A stretch of DNA of 64,000 nt from Asterias amurensis. Its lineage: Eukaryota > Echinodermata > Asteroidea > Forcipulatida > Asteriidae. Below, in pieces: positions 10,230 to 19,481 of this stretch. Made by a program: the position numbers and the translations under genes. The DNA lies in NCBI RefSeq assembly GCF_032118995.1, contig NC_092659.1, positions 9,031,177 through 9,095,176 on the forward strand. The letters are read 5' to 3'. Every line of letters starts with the position of its first letter. Within the stretch, counting starts at the first letter, position 1. The notes under the pieces were generated by a model. The model was not told where the DNA came from. It ran no database searches and worked only from the letters and a program-made list of their open reading frames with translations.

Positions 10230-12932
10230 ATTATTATTATTATTATTAATTATAACAAAAGTTTGTCTCTACCTTTACACATTTAAATGTATGTTCGTTT
10301 TGTTAAATTTTCAGCTTTCATGCTGCGGCTCGCAAAATTATACTGACTGGATGCAAGGGGACACTGATTGGCATAACGATCATGTGAACCAGGTACCATC
10401 AAGCTGCTGCAACGCTTCCGTCAGTGAAGACATTTGCAGCAAACAGCAGTCTGCTATTCCTATCAAGACGAATGGAACATTGCTAGCATTTAAAGAGGTA
10501 GGTATAATAAATATATAAATTATAGTACTCTCATGTCTATTGTAACGCAAAATAGAAAATAGAATAAGCTGTTGCAAACAACTTACTATTTTATTATTGG
10601 TTTTTACCCATACACCGATAAGGCTTAAACAAAATATATGTTATGTTGGCGTAATGGGCCCCCAAAATAGGGTAGGCAGGTAGGGATTTCCCCCCCCCCC
10701 CAGCAACAAAAATTACATGTTTTCTAATTGTTTAACCTAGGAGACATGATAACAAAAGAAAACAAGGCTACACACAACAAATAGTTTATTTCTAAACTCT
10801 TGATGACATTTATTTTATTTTTAAGTCTTTAATAGATTTTAATAATTAAATTTCTTCAAAAGTACTGAGTATACAGTGCTACACACATCGGTGTATATTA
10901 CTATAAATTTCTTCCCTTGAAAAAATAAAAATATCCAGGGTCGGCCGTATTTTTTAGGGTAGGTCGGGTTACGGCAACAAAACATTTTTTAAACTTATGC
11001 CTTTAGAAGTGAAAAGCACTGTACATTGTATGCTCAGTGCTTTCCCGTGTTCTGTGAAAAAAAGAAATTCAAAGGCATAATGCTCGGGTGGGATTCAAAC
11101 CCACAACCTTTGCCGTTCTAGAGCAGAATGTCCTACATGTATCACCAAAGCTCCGATACCTAATAGCAGTTTGTATTCAATACTTTAGCAGTGGGAGTTT
11201 GAATCCCATCTGAGTAATAAGTGAGTGGATTTTGTGGTCACACGACTCAGGAAAGTACTGACTATACAATGCTTTACACACATTGATGAAGGCATGCCTG
11301 TATATGCTTTGTTTATGAAAGGGCAAGGGCACCAAGGCATTTATTCCTTGGTAAATAGTTAAGTGCACCCTATCAGGAAATTGGAAATTTCAATTGTCCA
11401 GAGCATTTCATAGGCACCAAGGCAATGACCAGGGGGCATGGAGGCAATCTTCTCCATTACCTCCATTTACTGTATGGCAAAAAAACAAAAAAACAAACAA
11501 TTTTCTGTACCCTAGATGCAAATTTTACATATATAAAATTCAGGGCTGTTCGCAATTGCTCTCCTCCTGTACAGACTGTCTGGAAAAAAATTATGTTAAG
11601 CATTGACGCCAGACCAATCAAGTCAGTCTGACAATTCAGCATTAAAGGAAGACCCAAATTTATCAACCCTCGTTTGTCGATTCAATTTCCATGCCATCTC
11701 GCTGCACATGAAAAGCCTACCCTCCGGGCAATGGGGGTTATTTCTTTGTTTTCACAAAAAGCAAACTGGAAATGTCTTTGCACGTCCACTTAGCAACGAC
11801 AGGAGTGTAGACTTGAAATTCAGCCGTTGACACAGCTATACACAGAACATTTTTTTTTCTTCAGCCTGGGTACGTATGTGGGGTACAATGCCAAACTAAT
11901 GACATGATAAATGGTTGCTTGGTTACAGGGTTGCTATGAAAATGTGGCTTCTTTCCTTGACATTGACAGGAGTGTAGACTTGAAATTCAGCCGTTGACAT
12001 AGCTATACACAGAACATTTTTTTTCTTCAGCCTGTGTACGTATGTGGGGTACAATGCCAAACTAATGACATGATCAATGGTTGCTTGGTTACAGGGTTGC
12101 TATGAGAAAGTGGCTTCTTTCCTTGACAACAAGATGGCTATAATTGGGGGCAGCGCTCTTGGATTTGCTTTCTTTCAGGTGAGACCATAAGGACATGATT
12201 TAAAGTTACATTCAGAAAATCAATCAAGTTTTTCAGGAAAACAAAATAGTTTTTCAGGAAAACAAATTAGTTTTTTTCAGAGAAAGACATTAGTTTTTCT
12301 TTCATCAATGAATGGGAACGATGAAGGGGTGTCTGATTTTTGATAAAGTAAAAGAAAAGAGAAATAATTTTCACCCTCTTCTTTGGTGAGATGCTAGAGT
12401 TCAATGCAAAAAGACAAATTAGTTTTTTCTAATGGCTCATTAATGTCTGGGGTTTTGCGGTGGGGAAATGAAGATAGGGTCCGTGGCAGCTTTTTGGCTC
12501 CAATTCCTTGTCCTTTGAAAAGAAATGTGATGCAATCAAAGTACATGTTAATTAGTTGATTACCTTAAATATCATTTGTGGAGAAACAAGCCAAAAGAGG
12601 CCAACAGAGGTAAGTTAAAAATTCTGTAATTTTAAATGCCAAATTATATTTTATTTTATATTGGCAACTTCTTTCCTGATAAATAACATCAAAAGGGGGT
12701 TTCAATTAGCATTGAAATAATATACCAATTTATTTTCAATAAACAACTCAACATTAAACTCCTGTTTATCATTTTTATTCTCTTGCATCTCTTGGTGTTT
12801 CTACTAACCAAAAATGGTTTCCACAGGGGGTTTGACTTCTTAATTTTGTGTTGCGCTCCACAGATCATTGGAATCGTTCTTGCCTTTGGACTCGCCAAAC
12901 TCATCAACACCAACAAGTATGAGATGATGTGA
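2874..12932 (+). CDS. CD63-like tetraspanin, 3' six exons (5' end outside window)
   Basis: A four-pass membrane protein that organises tetraspanin-enriched membrane domains and, in the CD63 branch, sorts cargo in late endosomes and lysosomes. Exons are 2874-3062, 4098-4172, 8160-8258, 10315-10497, 12095-12178 and 12864-12932, all joining in phase 0 and giving 232 visible residues. Visible features are the end of TM1 (LLAVGIW), TM2 followed by GCCATVK, TM3 (residues 64-84), and a large extracellular loop with the diagnostic CCG at 124-126, PSSCC at 149-153, Cys162 and a GC motif at 183-184, so six loop cysteines in all. TM4 and a short tail ending YEMM follow. Three N-glycosylation sequons lie in the loop (Asn129, Asn154, Asn174). 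The tail fits the YxxPhi lysosomal sorting signal of CD63 (GYEVM). The family assignment is firm; the CD63 subtype is inferred from loop pattern and tail. About 20 N-terminal residues are missing because their exon is upstream. Confidence 0.93.
3047..3720 (+). repeat. three-copy tandem repeat spanning an exon end and its 5' splice site
   Basis: Copies start at 3047, 3276 and 3491 (spacing 229 and 215 bp). Each begins with CTGGCT(A/C)CTCCAACTC followed by GTGAGTC, which in copy 1 is the real end of the tetraspanin exon and its donor site. Each copy also holds a CTGCTAAGCAGAAATGAGCAG-type stretch. Copies 2 and 3 therefore carry intact-looking decoy donors in the intron. Confidence 0.88.
4098..4172 (+). 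CDS. tetraspanin exon: TM3
   Basis: 25 codons between a TTTACAG acceptor and a GTAAGT donor. They encode YGVMVFVVFIALLAAG followed by ISGFVYRKP, the classic TM3 ending in a charged FVYR turn. No stop occurs in this frame. Confidence 0.9.
5386..5470. mobile_element. fragment of GC-rich fold-back element (family F)
   Basis: Carries TCGAATAACCCCTTTGTTGC and GTGGCCATCTTGTA, shared with 13203-13415 and 55862-56080. Only one end is clear here. Confidence 0.5.
5944..6328 (-). mobile_element. family A MITE, reverse orientation
   Basis: TTAA at both ends; left TTAAAGGCAGCGGACACTAT, right ATAGTATCCAGTGTCTTTAA. It is full length and moderately diverged, in the tetraspanin intron 4173-8159. Confidence 0.88.
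7189..7571. mobile_element. truncated family A copy followed by family G fold-back element
   Basis: 7189-7396 matches the first half of family A (TTAAAGACACTGGACACTAC). It stops abruptly at 7397, where an element begins that is bounded by TTCCATACTTCCTGCGAATG at the left and ATGAACCGGGCTTA at the right (7400-7571). The same element recurs at 31596-31778. Confidence 0.7.
7735..8124. mobile_element. family C palindromic MITE next to tetraspanin exon
   Basis: 390 bp between TTAA sites, a near-complete palindrome centred at about 7930. Its right end is 35 bp before the exon at 8160, so the branch-point region and polypyrimidine tract of that exon lie at the foot of a long potential hairpin. Confidence 0.9.
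8160..8258 (+). CDS. tetraspanin exon: first part of large extracellular loop
   Basis: 33 codons, acceptor TTTTCAG and donor GTGAGT. They encode the amphipathic helices A/B of the large loop (LQEGFKEGLEKHIDDYK and on). The exon starts only 35 bp after the right end of the palindromic element at 7735-8124. Confidence 0.9.
8320..8560. mobile_element. family I fold-back element
   Basis: Inverted arms GGGCCCAATTTCATAGAGCT and its diverged complement at 8538-8560 enclose further inverted matches (TGATAAAAACAGGATTAC with GTAATCCTGTTTTTATCA). Related copies are at 18779-19020 and 63074-63225. Confidence 0.75.
8789..8930 (+). mobile_element. family M MITE, left-truncated
   Basis: Carries the segments TTCTTCTTGGTAAAGGGCAC and AGGGCACCAAGGCAATGAC and ends in CAGGCCTG. 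The complete copy at 41431-41615 defines the family. Confidence 0.7.
9655..9790 (+). mobile_element. tRNA-derived SINE fragment
   Basis: It contains a B-box-like GGGTTTGAGTCCC and the downstream segment GACACTTGTGTCCTTGGGCA, which recurs next to the tRNA-like head at 29136. It lies directly before the LINE remnant. Confidence 0.55.
9815..10040 (+). mobile_element. 5'-truncated LINE remnant (reverse transcriptase C-terminus and 3' tail)
   Basis: The stretch near 9856-9890 reads SSAAPRIWNN, the SAAPRLWNSLP-type motif typical of the end of non-LTR retrotransposon ORF2 proteins. It is followed by a broken reading frame, a TTTGTTTTG-rich segment, a short ACCCAGCAGGGTGGGT stem and a TTA-repeat tail. 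Only the last few hundred bases remain. The clade is not assigned. Confidence 0.6.
10041..10250 (+). repeat. compound trinucleotide microsatellite with (CTG)18
   Basis: A run of TTA units passes into TTACTA units, then a pure run of 18 CTG units at 10174-10227, then TTA again. It lies in the tetraspanin intron just before the cysteine-rich exon and seems to have grown from the TTA tail of the LINE remnant at 9815-10040. Confidence 0.95.
10315..10497 (+). CDS. tetraspanin exon: cysteine-rich loop with CCG motif
   Basis: 61 codons, acceptor TTTTCAG and donor GTAGGT. They encode LSCCGSQNYTDW at the start, then PSSCC and Cys162, with three Asn-X-Ser/Thr sequons. The CCG and PxSCC patterns define the tetraspanin family. 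A compound trinucleotide repeat ends about 65 bp before this exon. Confidence 0.95.
10594..11300. mobile_element. SINE-like tRNA-derived copies, two orientations
   Basis: A reverse copy (about 10594-11170) holds GGGTGGGATTCAAACCCAC, the complement of a B box, with TTCTAGAGCAGAATG and the marks shared with 16100-16195 and 55440-55530. A second piece at 11183-11300 has a forward B-box-like GTTTGAATCCCA. A poly-C run interrupts at 10690-10701. No functional tRNA fold is seen. Confidence 0.55.
11305..11475 (+). mobile_element. family M MITE, diverged copy
   Basis: Shares GGGCAAGGGCACCAAGGCAT and AGGCACCAAGGCAATGACCA with the copies at 8789, 41431 and 53879. The terminal bases are lost. Confidence 0.65.
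11798..12130 (+). repeat. two-copy tandem duplication covering a 3' splice site and exon start
   Basis: Copies at 11798-11964 and 11965-12130 are near identical with a period of 166-167 bp. The unit holds the end of the intron, its acceptor TTACAG and the first 33 bases of the tetraspanin exon at 12095. In the upstream copy the reading frame starts GCYENVASFLD and then breaks at the repeat junction, with no donor site, so it is an exon fragment. Confidence 0.88.
12095..12178 (+). CDS. tetraspanin exon: GC motif and start of TM4
   Basis: 28 codons, acceptor TTACAG and donor GTGAGA. They encode GCYEKVASFLDNKMAIIGGS and the first half of TM4. The GC pair supplies the last conserved loop cysteine. 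A truncated second copy of this exon edge lies 166 bp upstream at 11929. Confidence 0.93.
12864..12932 (+). CDS. tetraspanin last exon: end of TM4 and YEMM tail
   Basis: 22 codons and a TGA stop after a CACAG acceptor. They encode IIGIVLAFGLAKLINTNK then YEMM. The tail is only about ten residues long, and its last four residues fit the tyrosine-based YxxPhi endocytic and lysosomal sorting signal found at the same place in CD63. Confidence 0.92.
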   Translation: MIGIVLAFGLAKLINTNKYEMM

Positions 12933-13095
12933 GAACCCTAAACCCATCCTACCCCACCCCCTACCCACACCCCACCCTCCTCACGCCCAGATCTACCACC
13001 CCCCCCCCAAAGCCCCACATCTATCCAAAGTCATGTAGAAATCTATTTGGACACTTATTAAAGACACTGCTAGTCTTGAATTTGCTGCAACCACC

Positions 13096-13101
13096 AATAA
13101 A
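13096..13101 (+). terminator. poly(A) signal AATAAA of the tetraspanin gene
   Basis: A canonical AATAAA lies 164 bp after the tetraspanin stop, followed by T-rich and GT-rich sequence. This spacing is plausible for a short 3' UTR. A longer alternative UTR cannot be excluded. Confidence 0.55.
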
Positions 13102-13202
13102 GCAAGTTTTTTAAAGCGAAAGTGTACAGAGGAAGGTTGGCTTTTACTTTATTTTCAAAAACATAGTGTAACTTTTAATCTGTAGAGTCTGAAACCTACT
13201 GT

Positions 13203-13415
13203 ATAGGCCGTCTTGAATATTACGTCACCGTTCAAATATCTGCCCTACAAGATGGCATCTGCGAGCGTGTCTGGTGTGTGGGTGCGCGTGCTTGTGCCGT
13301 AGAATTCAAACTGGGAACATTGGGTGCTGCGTGTTTCTATGACGTATGTGTTTAGACGCGCATACGGTTTGACCTACAAGATGGCGACTTTCATAGCAGT
13401 AGAGGGGTTATTCAA
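13203..13415. mobile_element. GC-rich fold-back element (family F)
   Basis: Inverted ends run from CCGTCTTGAATATTACGTCA to GGGGTTATTCAATATGG, with CTACAAGATGGC present twice. A reverse copy occurs at 55862-56080. It lies just beyond the tetraspanin poly(A) signal. Confidence 0.6.
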
Positions 13416-15089
13416 TATGGGGTGCGTTCCACTCGCGCAAACGTTGCCAACAGTTGCGCACGTTCGCCAACAAATTCAAGTGGAACGAGTTGTTCGCCAC
13501 CACCGTTGGCGAACGTTGGCAACTTTAGGCGAACATACTTCTGAGGTGTTGGCGAGTGGTTTTTAAAATGGCGGACAAACTTACGGTATTATTTCTTTGC
13601 CACAAACATAATTACATTGTATTTTCGGTGGATGATAATGCAGATTTGGAATATCACAGTTAATTAACTGATGTAATGATGTCAAAAAGAGGACTATTGC
13701 AGAGTAAAACAAAAATACGTATGGTGCGCGCCATCTTCGTTTTAGGGCGCCGCCATATTGACATCGCGTACACGCACCAATCGTTCAAAAGATAAAAAAC
13801 GTTAGCGAGAACAGTTGCGAGTCGTTACACAGTTCTCGATAGACGCCATATTGACAGGCACGTACTTGTGTATTGACCTTTAAGTCGCGTCATTTGCTAC
13901 ATGACTAGGGCTCAATTTCAGAAAGCCTGTAAGCATACAAACTTAGATGCCATTTTTACAGGCAACTTGGGTACGAGCTTTGAGCTGTAAGCATACCAAA
14001 TGTTAACTGGTTGTTCTTTAGTTATTTGAGTTCAAATCATACTTTGTAGACGGCACTATTTATTTTCTTCCAGATGCAATAGTACCATCCTTAACATAAT
14101 GAGCAAAAGCTTCTTCAAAGTTTTGTCAATGGTTTTGTGCAAGTTGTAATCAAAGAAATATTTGTGACAAGACGTGCTTGTATTATAACCAAACAAGTAA
14201 AACAAAAAATCAATTAAAAATATTAGAAGTATTAAACAAAGTAAGTATTTGATATTCTGGTGACAATCTTGAGTGTTTCAGAAAGTCAGAGATATTAATT
14301 GACTTTTGATTAACTTTAGTTGTTGTTGGCTTGGTCGTCCTGACTACTTTTCAGTATGATAAATACTTACACAAAACATTCTTTTGCCAAGATTGTTTTC
14401 TTCTTCTTATTAGTATTTAGCATAGATCCTTAGTAATAGTACTCAGTGTAAATAGTCTTTGGTTTAACCCTTGGCAGATCTCTGTCCTTTTGTAGAACCA
14501 TCTTTCACTCTCTTACAGTTATACTAAGTTCTTTAAGATTTCCTTCATGTTTTACATCTCAACATCTTTCTCATCTTTAGAACACTCTCTTGCCTTGACT
14601 TCCTCTTTTTGCCCCTCGAAGATGGATATTCGGTTTTGATCCCAAGTTAATATTGCAAAGTGCAACTTGATGTACTTTAACTGATGAACTTTTGTTTCTG
14701 AAACTGTACTTAAAAAAAATTGTTTTCAGTTGCCCATGTTATATTGATCACAGTAATAAGAAATCTGGTTTACTATTGCAGTAATGTCGATGATCTATTG
14801 TTATCAATAGTGTCTTTTAACACATCAAATCCCTCAAATTATTCGGGAACACATGATTTGCAATTCCTGTGGTAAATGATTTCTGGGTAGCCATTGAATT
14901 ACCAAATTACATAAACAGGGTTTTATCATCATTCTTCTAATGCCTTTAAAGTTGCCTTTTTAAAATTCTTTCAAGATTTTCTTCTTATCTCATTATTAAA
15001 AACCAATAACATTGTTCCTTTGATGTTCTTTAATTGGTATTGGTTTGGAAGCCAGTATCTTGTTAGGAAGCATCAGTTTTATTTACAGT

Positions 15090-15475
15090 TTAAAGACAGT
15101 GGACACTATTGGTAATTGTCAAAGACCAGTCTTCTCTTTTGGTGTATCTCAACATATGCATAAAATAACAAACCTGTGAAAATTTGAGCTCGATTGGTCG
15201 TCGGAGTTGCGAGATAATAATGAAAGAAAAAACACCCCTGTCACACGAAGTTGTGTGCTTTCAGATGGTTGATTTCGAGACCTCAAATTCTAAACTTGAG
15301 GTCTCGAAATCAAACTTGTGGAAATTTGCTTCTTTCTCGAAAACTATGTGACTTTAGAGGGAGCCGTTTCTCACAATGTTTTATACTATTAACCTCTCCC
15401 CATTACTCATAACCAAGTGAGATTTTATCCCTATAATTACTTTGAGTAATTACCAATAGTGTCCATTGCCTTTAA
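15090..15475 (+). mobile_element. family A MITE, forward orientation
   Basis: Full-length copy, TTAA at both ends, left TTAAAGACAGTGGACACTAT, right ATAGTGTCCATTGCCTTTAA. It is one of the better preserved copies and a good reference for the family. Confidence 0.9.
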
Positions 15476-15689
15476 GCTAGATAAGTTAGCCATTCCCTTT
15501 CCATCAAAATCCAACAGCAGATTACGCTTGATTTTGGTGAACAGATCTACACCGCTCATGATAAATCTTACTTGCAATATTTTTTGTAGGGCTTGGATTC
15601 CTTGTGCATTACTAATGTAGGCAGTAAGCTCTGAAAATGATGAAATGCTCACAATTTAAGGCAAAGAATGTTAATTTTTTTGGCATAGG

Positions 15690-16195
15690 GGATTAAGAAT
15701 ATTCATTTCGGGTTTTTACCCATATACACCAATGTGTGTTAGCACTGTATACTCTGTACTTCCCAGGTCAAAATTAAAGTTGAACCTATTTAAACTGGGT
15801 TTAACTGGAACTAGTTGAAAACCAGTTGATAAACTAGTTAAACACAGTTAAAACCAGTTGGGTTAATATGGCAAATGGACAGAAACAAACTGGTTTAAAA
15901 TTTAAACCTAGTTGAACACAGTTCAACCTAGTCCAAACCAGTTGGTTAATATGGAAAATCCACAAGTTTGGTCAGTATGCAGTTGAACCAGTTGACCCTA
16001 GTTAACTGGGTTCAACTGGAATTTTGACCTGGGTTACCTGAGTTCTGTGAGTATACTCAGTACTTACCCGAGTTCTGTGAAAAAAATCACAGGCATATTA
16101 CTGGGGTGGGATTCAAACCCACGACCTTTGCAATTCTAGAGCAGTGCCATACCAACTAGACCACCAAGATTGCTCATCAGTAGCAAGAAGCAGTT
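15690..16195 (-). mobile_element. SINE-like element interrupted by a fold-back element
   Basis: The outer parts match 55340-55535: GTGTGTTAGCACTGTATACT, then GGGATTCAAACCCACGACC (complement of a tRNA B box) and CCAACTAGACCACCAAGA (complement of an A-box-like stretch). Between them sits the insert 15763-16032. Confidence 0.65.
15763..16032. mobile_element. fold-back insert rich in ACTGGTT/AACCAGT motifs
   Basis: Bounded by CCAGGTCAAAATT and its complement AATTTTGACCTGG. The inside is a dense set of short direct and inverted AACCAGTT, AACTGGTT and AACTAGTT motifs. It is inserted in the SINE-like element, whose uninterrupted form is at 55340-55535. Confidence 0.7.
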
Positions 16196-17886
16196 AACCT
16201 TATCACAGCAAAATAGCCAACTTTTAAAATGTAGTGGACAAAAGCCACTGCCACCAAACTGGTTCTGCTGCCCATTGCTTAAGTTCATGTTTCTTTTTGT
16301 TAACGATGTGACGTTGTCTGCTGTTGGATTTTGATGGATTCAGATACATGTAGGTGAAACATAAATTGGACCAGGGTGAATTAATACTCAAAGATCAATA
16401 GGTGCTTTAACTTACATGGTACTTACAAATAATTTATGACACTTTCATATTATTTTTGTATGAGTTTTGTACTGCATTTAACACTAACAACTCATTTTAA
16501 AGGTACATTAAATTGACTTTATAGCGAGGGTGGACCAATCTTCATTTTTTTTATCAAGTATTCATTTAATTTATCCATGATTTGTACGGACACCTTTGAT
16601 CTTTAACTGTCAATTATACTGAACTATCTTGTTTCAGAAAGTTCATTCTTAAATAATTGTATGCGTACTTATAACACTCTTCATCTTAAAGCATATATAT
16701 CTATCTGTAAAAAAAAAGTCAAATATTTTATATTTTCAGTATGGTTTATTTTTGCATGCAATGTTTGTTAACATGCTGTATATGAAGTAGGTTTGGTTCA
16801 TTGTTGTACACATAGTAGAAATTAATTCCATTTATCTCTCTCATTGTTTATGCAGATTCTCCTTTAAAAGTAGGTTCATAGATTGGTAAATTCTCTACAA
16901 TTAATGACCTTTAAAAAGCTTACTTGGTGAGAAGTACTGCAGCTATCGATAGTATGAACTGTTTTAAGAAAGAATTCCCTTTGAACTATTAAAGATGATT
17001 TGTTAGTCAAGACTTTTGAAACCATTCATGCATCTTTGAGGGTTCGTTTCCACTTGTGAATGGTGTGGTAAGGGATGTAGTTGGTACCCGCTACCACCTT
17101 GCTAAATGTGGATGGATTTGATGTCTTTTTGAAAATACTGTGACAGTTTTTCACTGCTTTCTCAGCAAACAGTCACTGTATTCTGCTGAAACTTTGACTT
17201 GTGACTTTCACTTGTATCTTTCTCTAAAATTTTGAGTAAAATTCAGCATTTCTTTCACCAAAAAACAGTCTTTGATTGACCATACCTTTTAATAAAAAAT
17301 TGCTCACGTATGTCACTATTCCAAAACAAATATCTATATAAAATTAAATGAGATTATATTTGGATGTTTGTGAAATGATAAAGTCACACATGGCAGACTC
17401 CCAGAGAGTTTTATCAGCAACTTTGGCCCTTTTCTGTTGTTAAGTGAAAGTCCATTCATTAAAATGCATCCCATGCATAAACATTTGCAGGACATACATT
17501 AAGCTTGAATACTTTTTGTGTGTGACTTAATCAAAAAGAGGTTTGAGAACATTCAGACGTAGGGGTTCGAATCCCACATAAGTTGTTTTTTCCTACATTG
17601 ACAAATAGGAAGAAAAAAAAATAATAAAATAAATAAATACAAATTTGCTTTTCTGAATGATTACTAGCTGCTTTTAGCCTCTGAACATTATTCTATATAA
17701 ATTTCCAATTGGTTTTGGGTGTGTAGAATAGAAAAAGTAACTAAATTCAACTAAACAAAGTAACAAAACAAAACATTGCATAATGTTGTGAAGTAATCAT
17801 TAAACTTCAAAAGTGTAGTTTAAAGGTCAAAATACTTGAAATACAGCAAAATTCATATTGGTCTAACTGAAGTATTTTTGTTTTTA

Positions 17887-18213
17887 AAGGGTTTGGGTTC
17901 TGGAAACAGAACACAATGTCCACAGATTTGCATTAAACTTACACAGTTTGAAGTTAATGAAGGTAGAGAGCTACACTTAAAATATTACGTGCTGAGGCGC
18001 TGTAGTTTTTGAGAAATTAGTAAAACAAGTCATGGAAATTATTTTAGCATGTAAAAACCTATTTTCATGACATTGTTTTACTCATTTCTTACCAAAAAAA
18101 ACTATATTTTAAGGGAAGCTTTCTACCACAATTTTCTTCAAGTCGTGCAAGTTTAATGTAAATCTGTGGACATTTTGTTTTGTGTTACAAAAAATACCCA
18201 AATCCTTTGAGAG
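17887..18213. mobile_element. family L MITE
   Basis: Inverted ends: left AAAGGGTTTGGGTTCTGGAA, right AAAAATACCCAAATCCTTT, with ATGTCCACAGATTTGCATTA matching the complement of the right arm. Partial relatives end near 1640 and 38036. Confidence 0.6.
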
Positions 18214-18778
18214 ATGTTTGACAAGGTCAACTCTTTAAGATATTAGCTTATTTAAAAATAGTAGCATGTATATTAATGTATATTAATTAGTGTCGCTGTT
18301 AAATGTACATGTATACTGCTTTCCTATATCACTATGTATATGCAATCAAAGATAATAGCAAATGTTTTAAGCTTTGTAGGTGTATTGTAGATTTTGTCCA
18401 ATACTTGATTTATTTCACTCTTATGAAATGTGCATAAAATGTGTCCTTGGAGTTACAAGCAGTTTTGTATTTTTACAGCAAACTTTTCTTTTCAGAACCA
18501 CCCCAACTCATTTAGAGATTATCATTACATGGTGTTATCAAAAACCTTTACTATATCAAATTTTCACCATGCAAAGTTTAAAATCCTACTTAAACTTTTC
18601 TGTGTTGGAGGAAAGAAGTTGAATATTTAGTGTAATATTCTTGTGTCTTTTAAGACAAGAATATTATAACAAATATTCCAAATCATAAGCTTGTATCAAT
18701 GTTTAGTGTTGCATTGTTTCCTGTCCCTCTAAAATAATAAAGCCCACACTAATGAAGAAGATCATATGAGACAAAGGG

Positions 18779-19020
18779 TAGTAACAGAGAAGCACAAAAG
18801 GATGCTAAGCACAGCAAAATTATGCTTACCAGAATAATATTACCAGCATAACTACCATGTCACATTGTACCATCTTTGACTGATATCCTGTCCATTTCTG
18901 CTTAGCAGAGGATTGTTTAGCAATGATGTCTGCTTAAGTATGCTCTATTGGGCCCTGGTAAGCAGAATATTATTGTGCTTATCTACTTTCAGTGCTTAAA
19001 CAGCTTTATGAAATTTGGTT
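18779..19020. mobile_element. family I fold-back element, diverged
   Basis: Carries GGATGCTAAGCACAGCAAAA, the central GGGCCCTGGTAAGCAGA and a right end CAGCTTTATGAAATTTGG, recognisable against the copy at 8320-8560. Confidence 0.5.
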
Positions 19021-19208
19021 CTCTGACCAAGGAGGCCCTTTAGATTTGGCTTGACTCCCTCAGCAAAAGTATCTGGATTAAAGTCACCTGGAAGTGGTAT
19101 TTTTTCAAAATAAAGCTTTTGTTACTAATATATGTGTTTTGATGAGGGGAATGTGAATAAACAGTTAACTAAGGTTTTAAAAAATCAGTTCTTATGTTAT
19201 TTACAAAT

Positions 19209-19481
19209 TTAAGAGTAGACCCCGACCTGAGAGGGCGCTGTTCGTGACGTCAATGGAGGCAGACTTTGCCTGTAATGCGTAGAGTAGACACCATTGCAAA
19301 GTGTTTTTTTTCCGGCAATGCCGACCAGGTGTATTGCTGCTGAATGCAGAAAAACACTTTTTGAAATGTACCAACTCACGACTTGGACTTGCATGTACTT
19401 TGCATGTGTGTTTACTATACGCATTGCAGGCAAAGTCTGCCTCAATTGACGTCACAAAGTGGTAGGCGGAGTCAGCCCCCC
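19209..19481. mobile_element. fold-back element with TGACGTCA in its arms
   Basis: The left arm (GAGGGCGCTG, GTGACGTCAATGGAGGCAGA, CTTTGCCTGTAATGCGTA) is matched by its complement at 19425-19475. Two CRE-like TGACGTCA motifs sit in the arms, so they come with the element and need not be gene regulatory sites. Confidence 0.7.

Noticed and set aside
9701..10518. Long open frames of 182-183 residues made of poly-Tyr, poly-Leu or poly-Ile/Ala runs
   Set aside because: They are read-through of the trinucleotide microsatellite in several frames. The only real coding part is the tetraspanin exon at 10315-10497.
11929..11964. Alternative mutually exclusive exon
   Set aside because: The copy breaks after 33 bases at the duplication junction, lacks a donor site and shifts frame, so it cannot replace the full exon.
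19230..19460. cAMP-response enhancer based on two TGACGTCA-type motifs
   Set aside because: Both motifs lie in the inverted arms of a fold-back element and are explained by the element's symmetry. No nearby gene start is seen.
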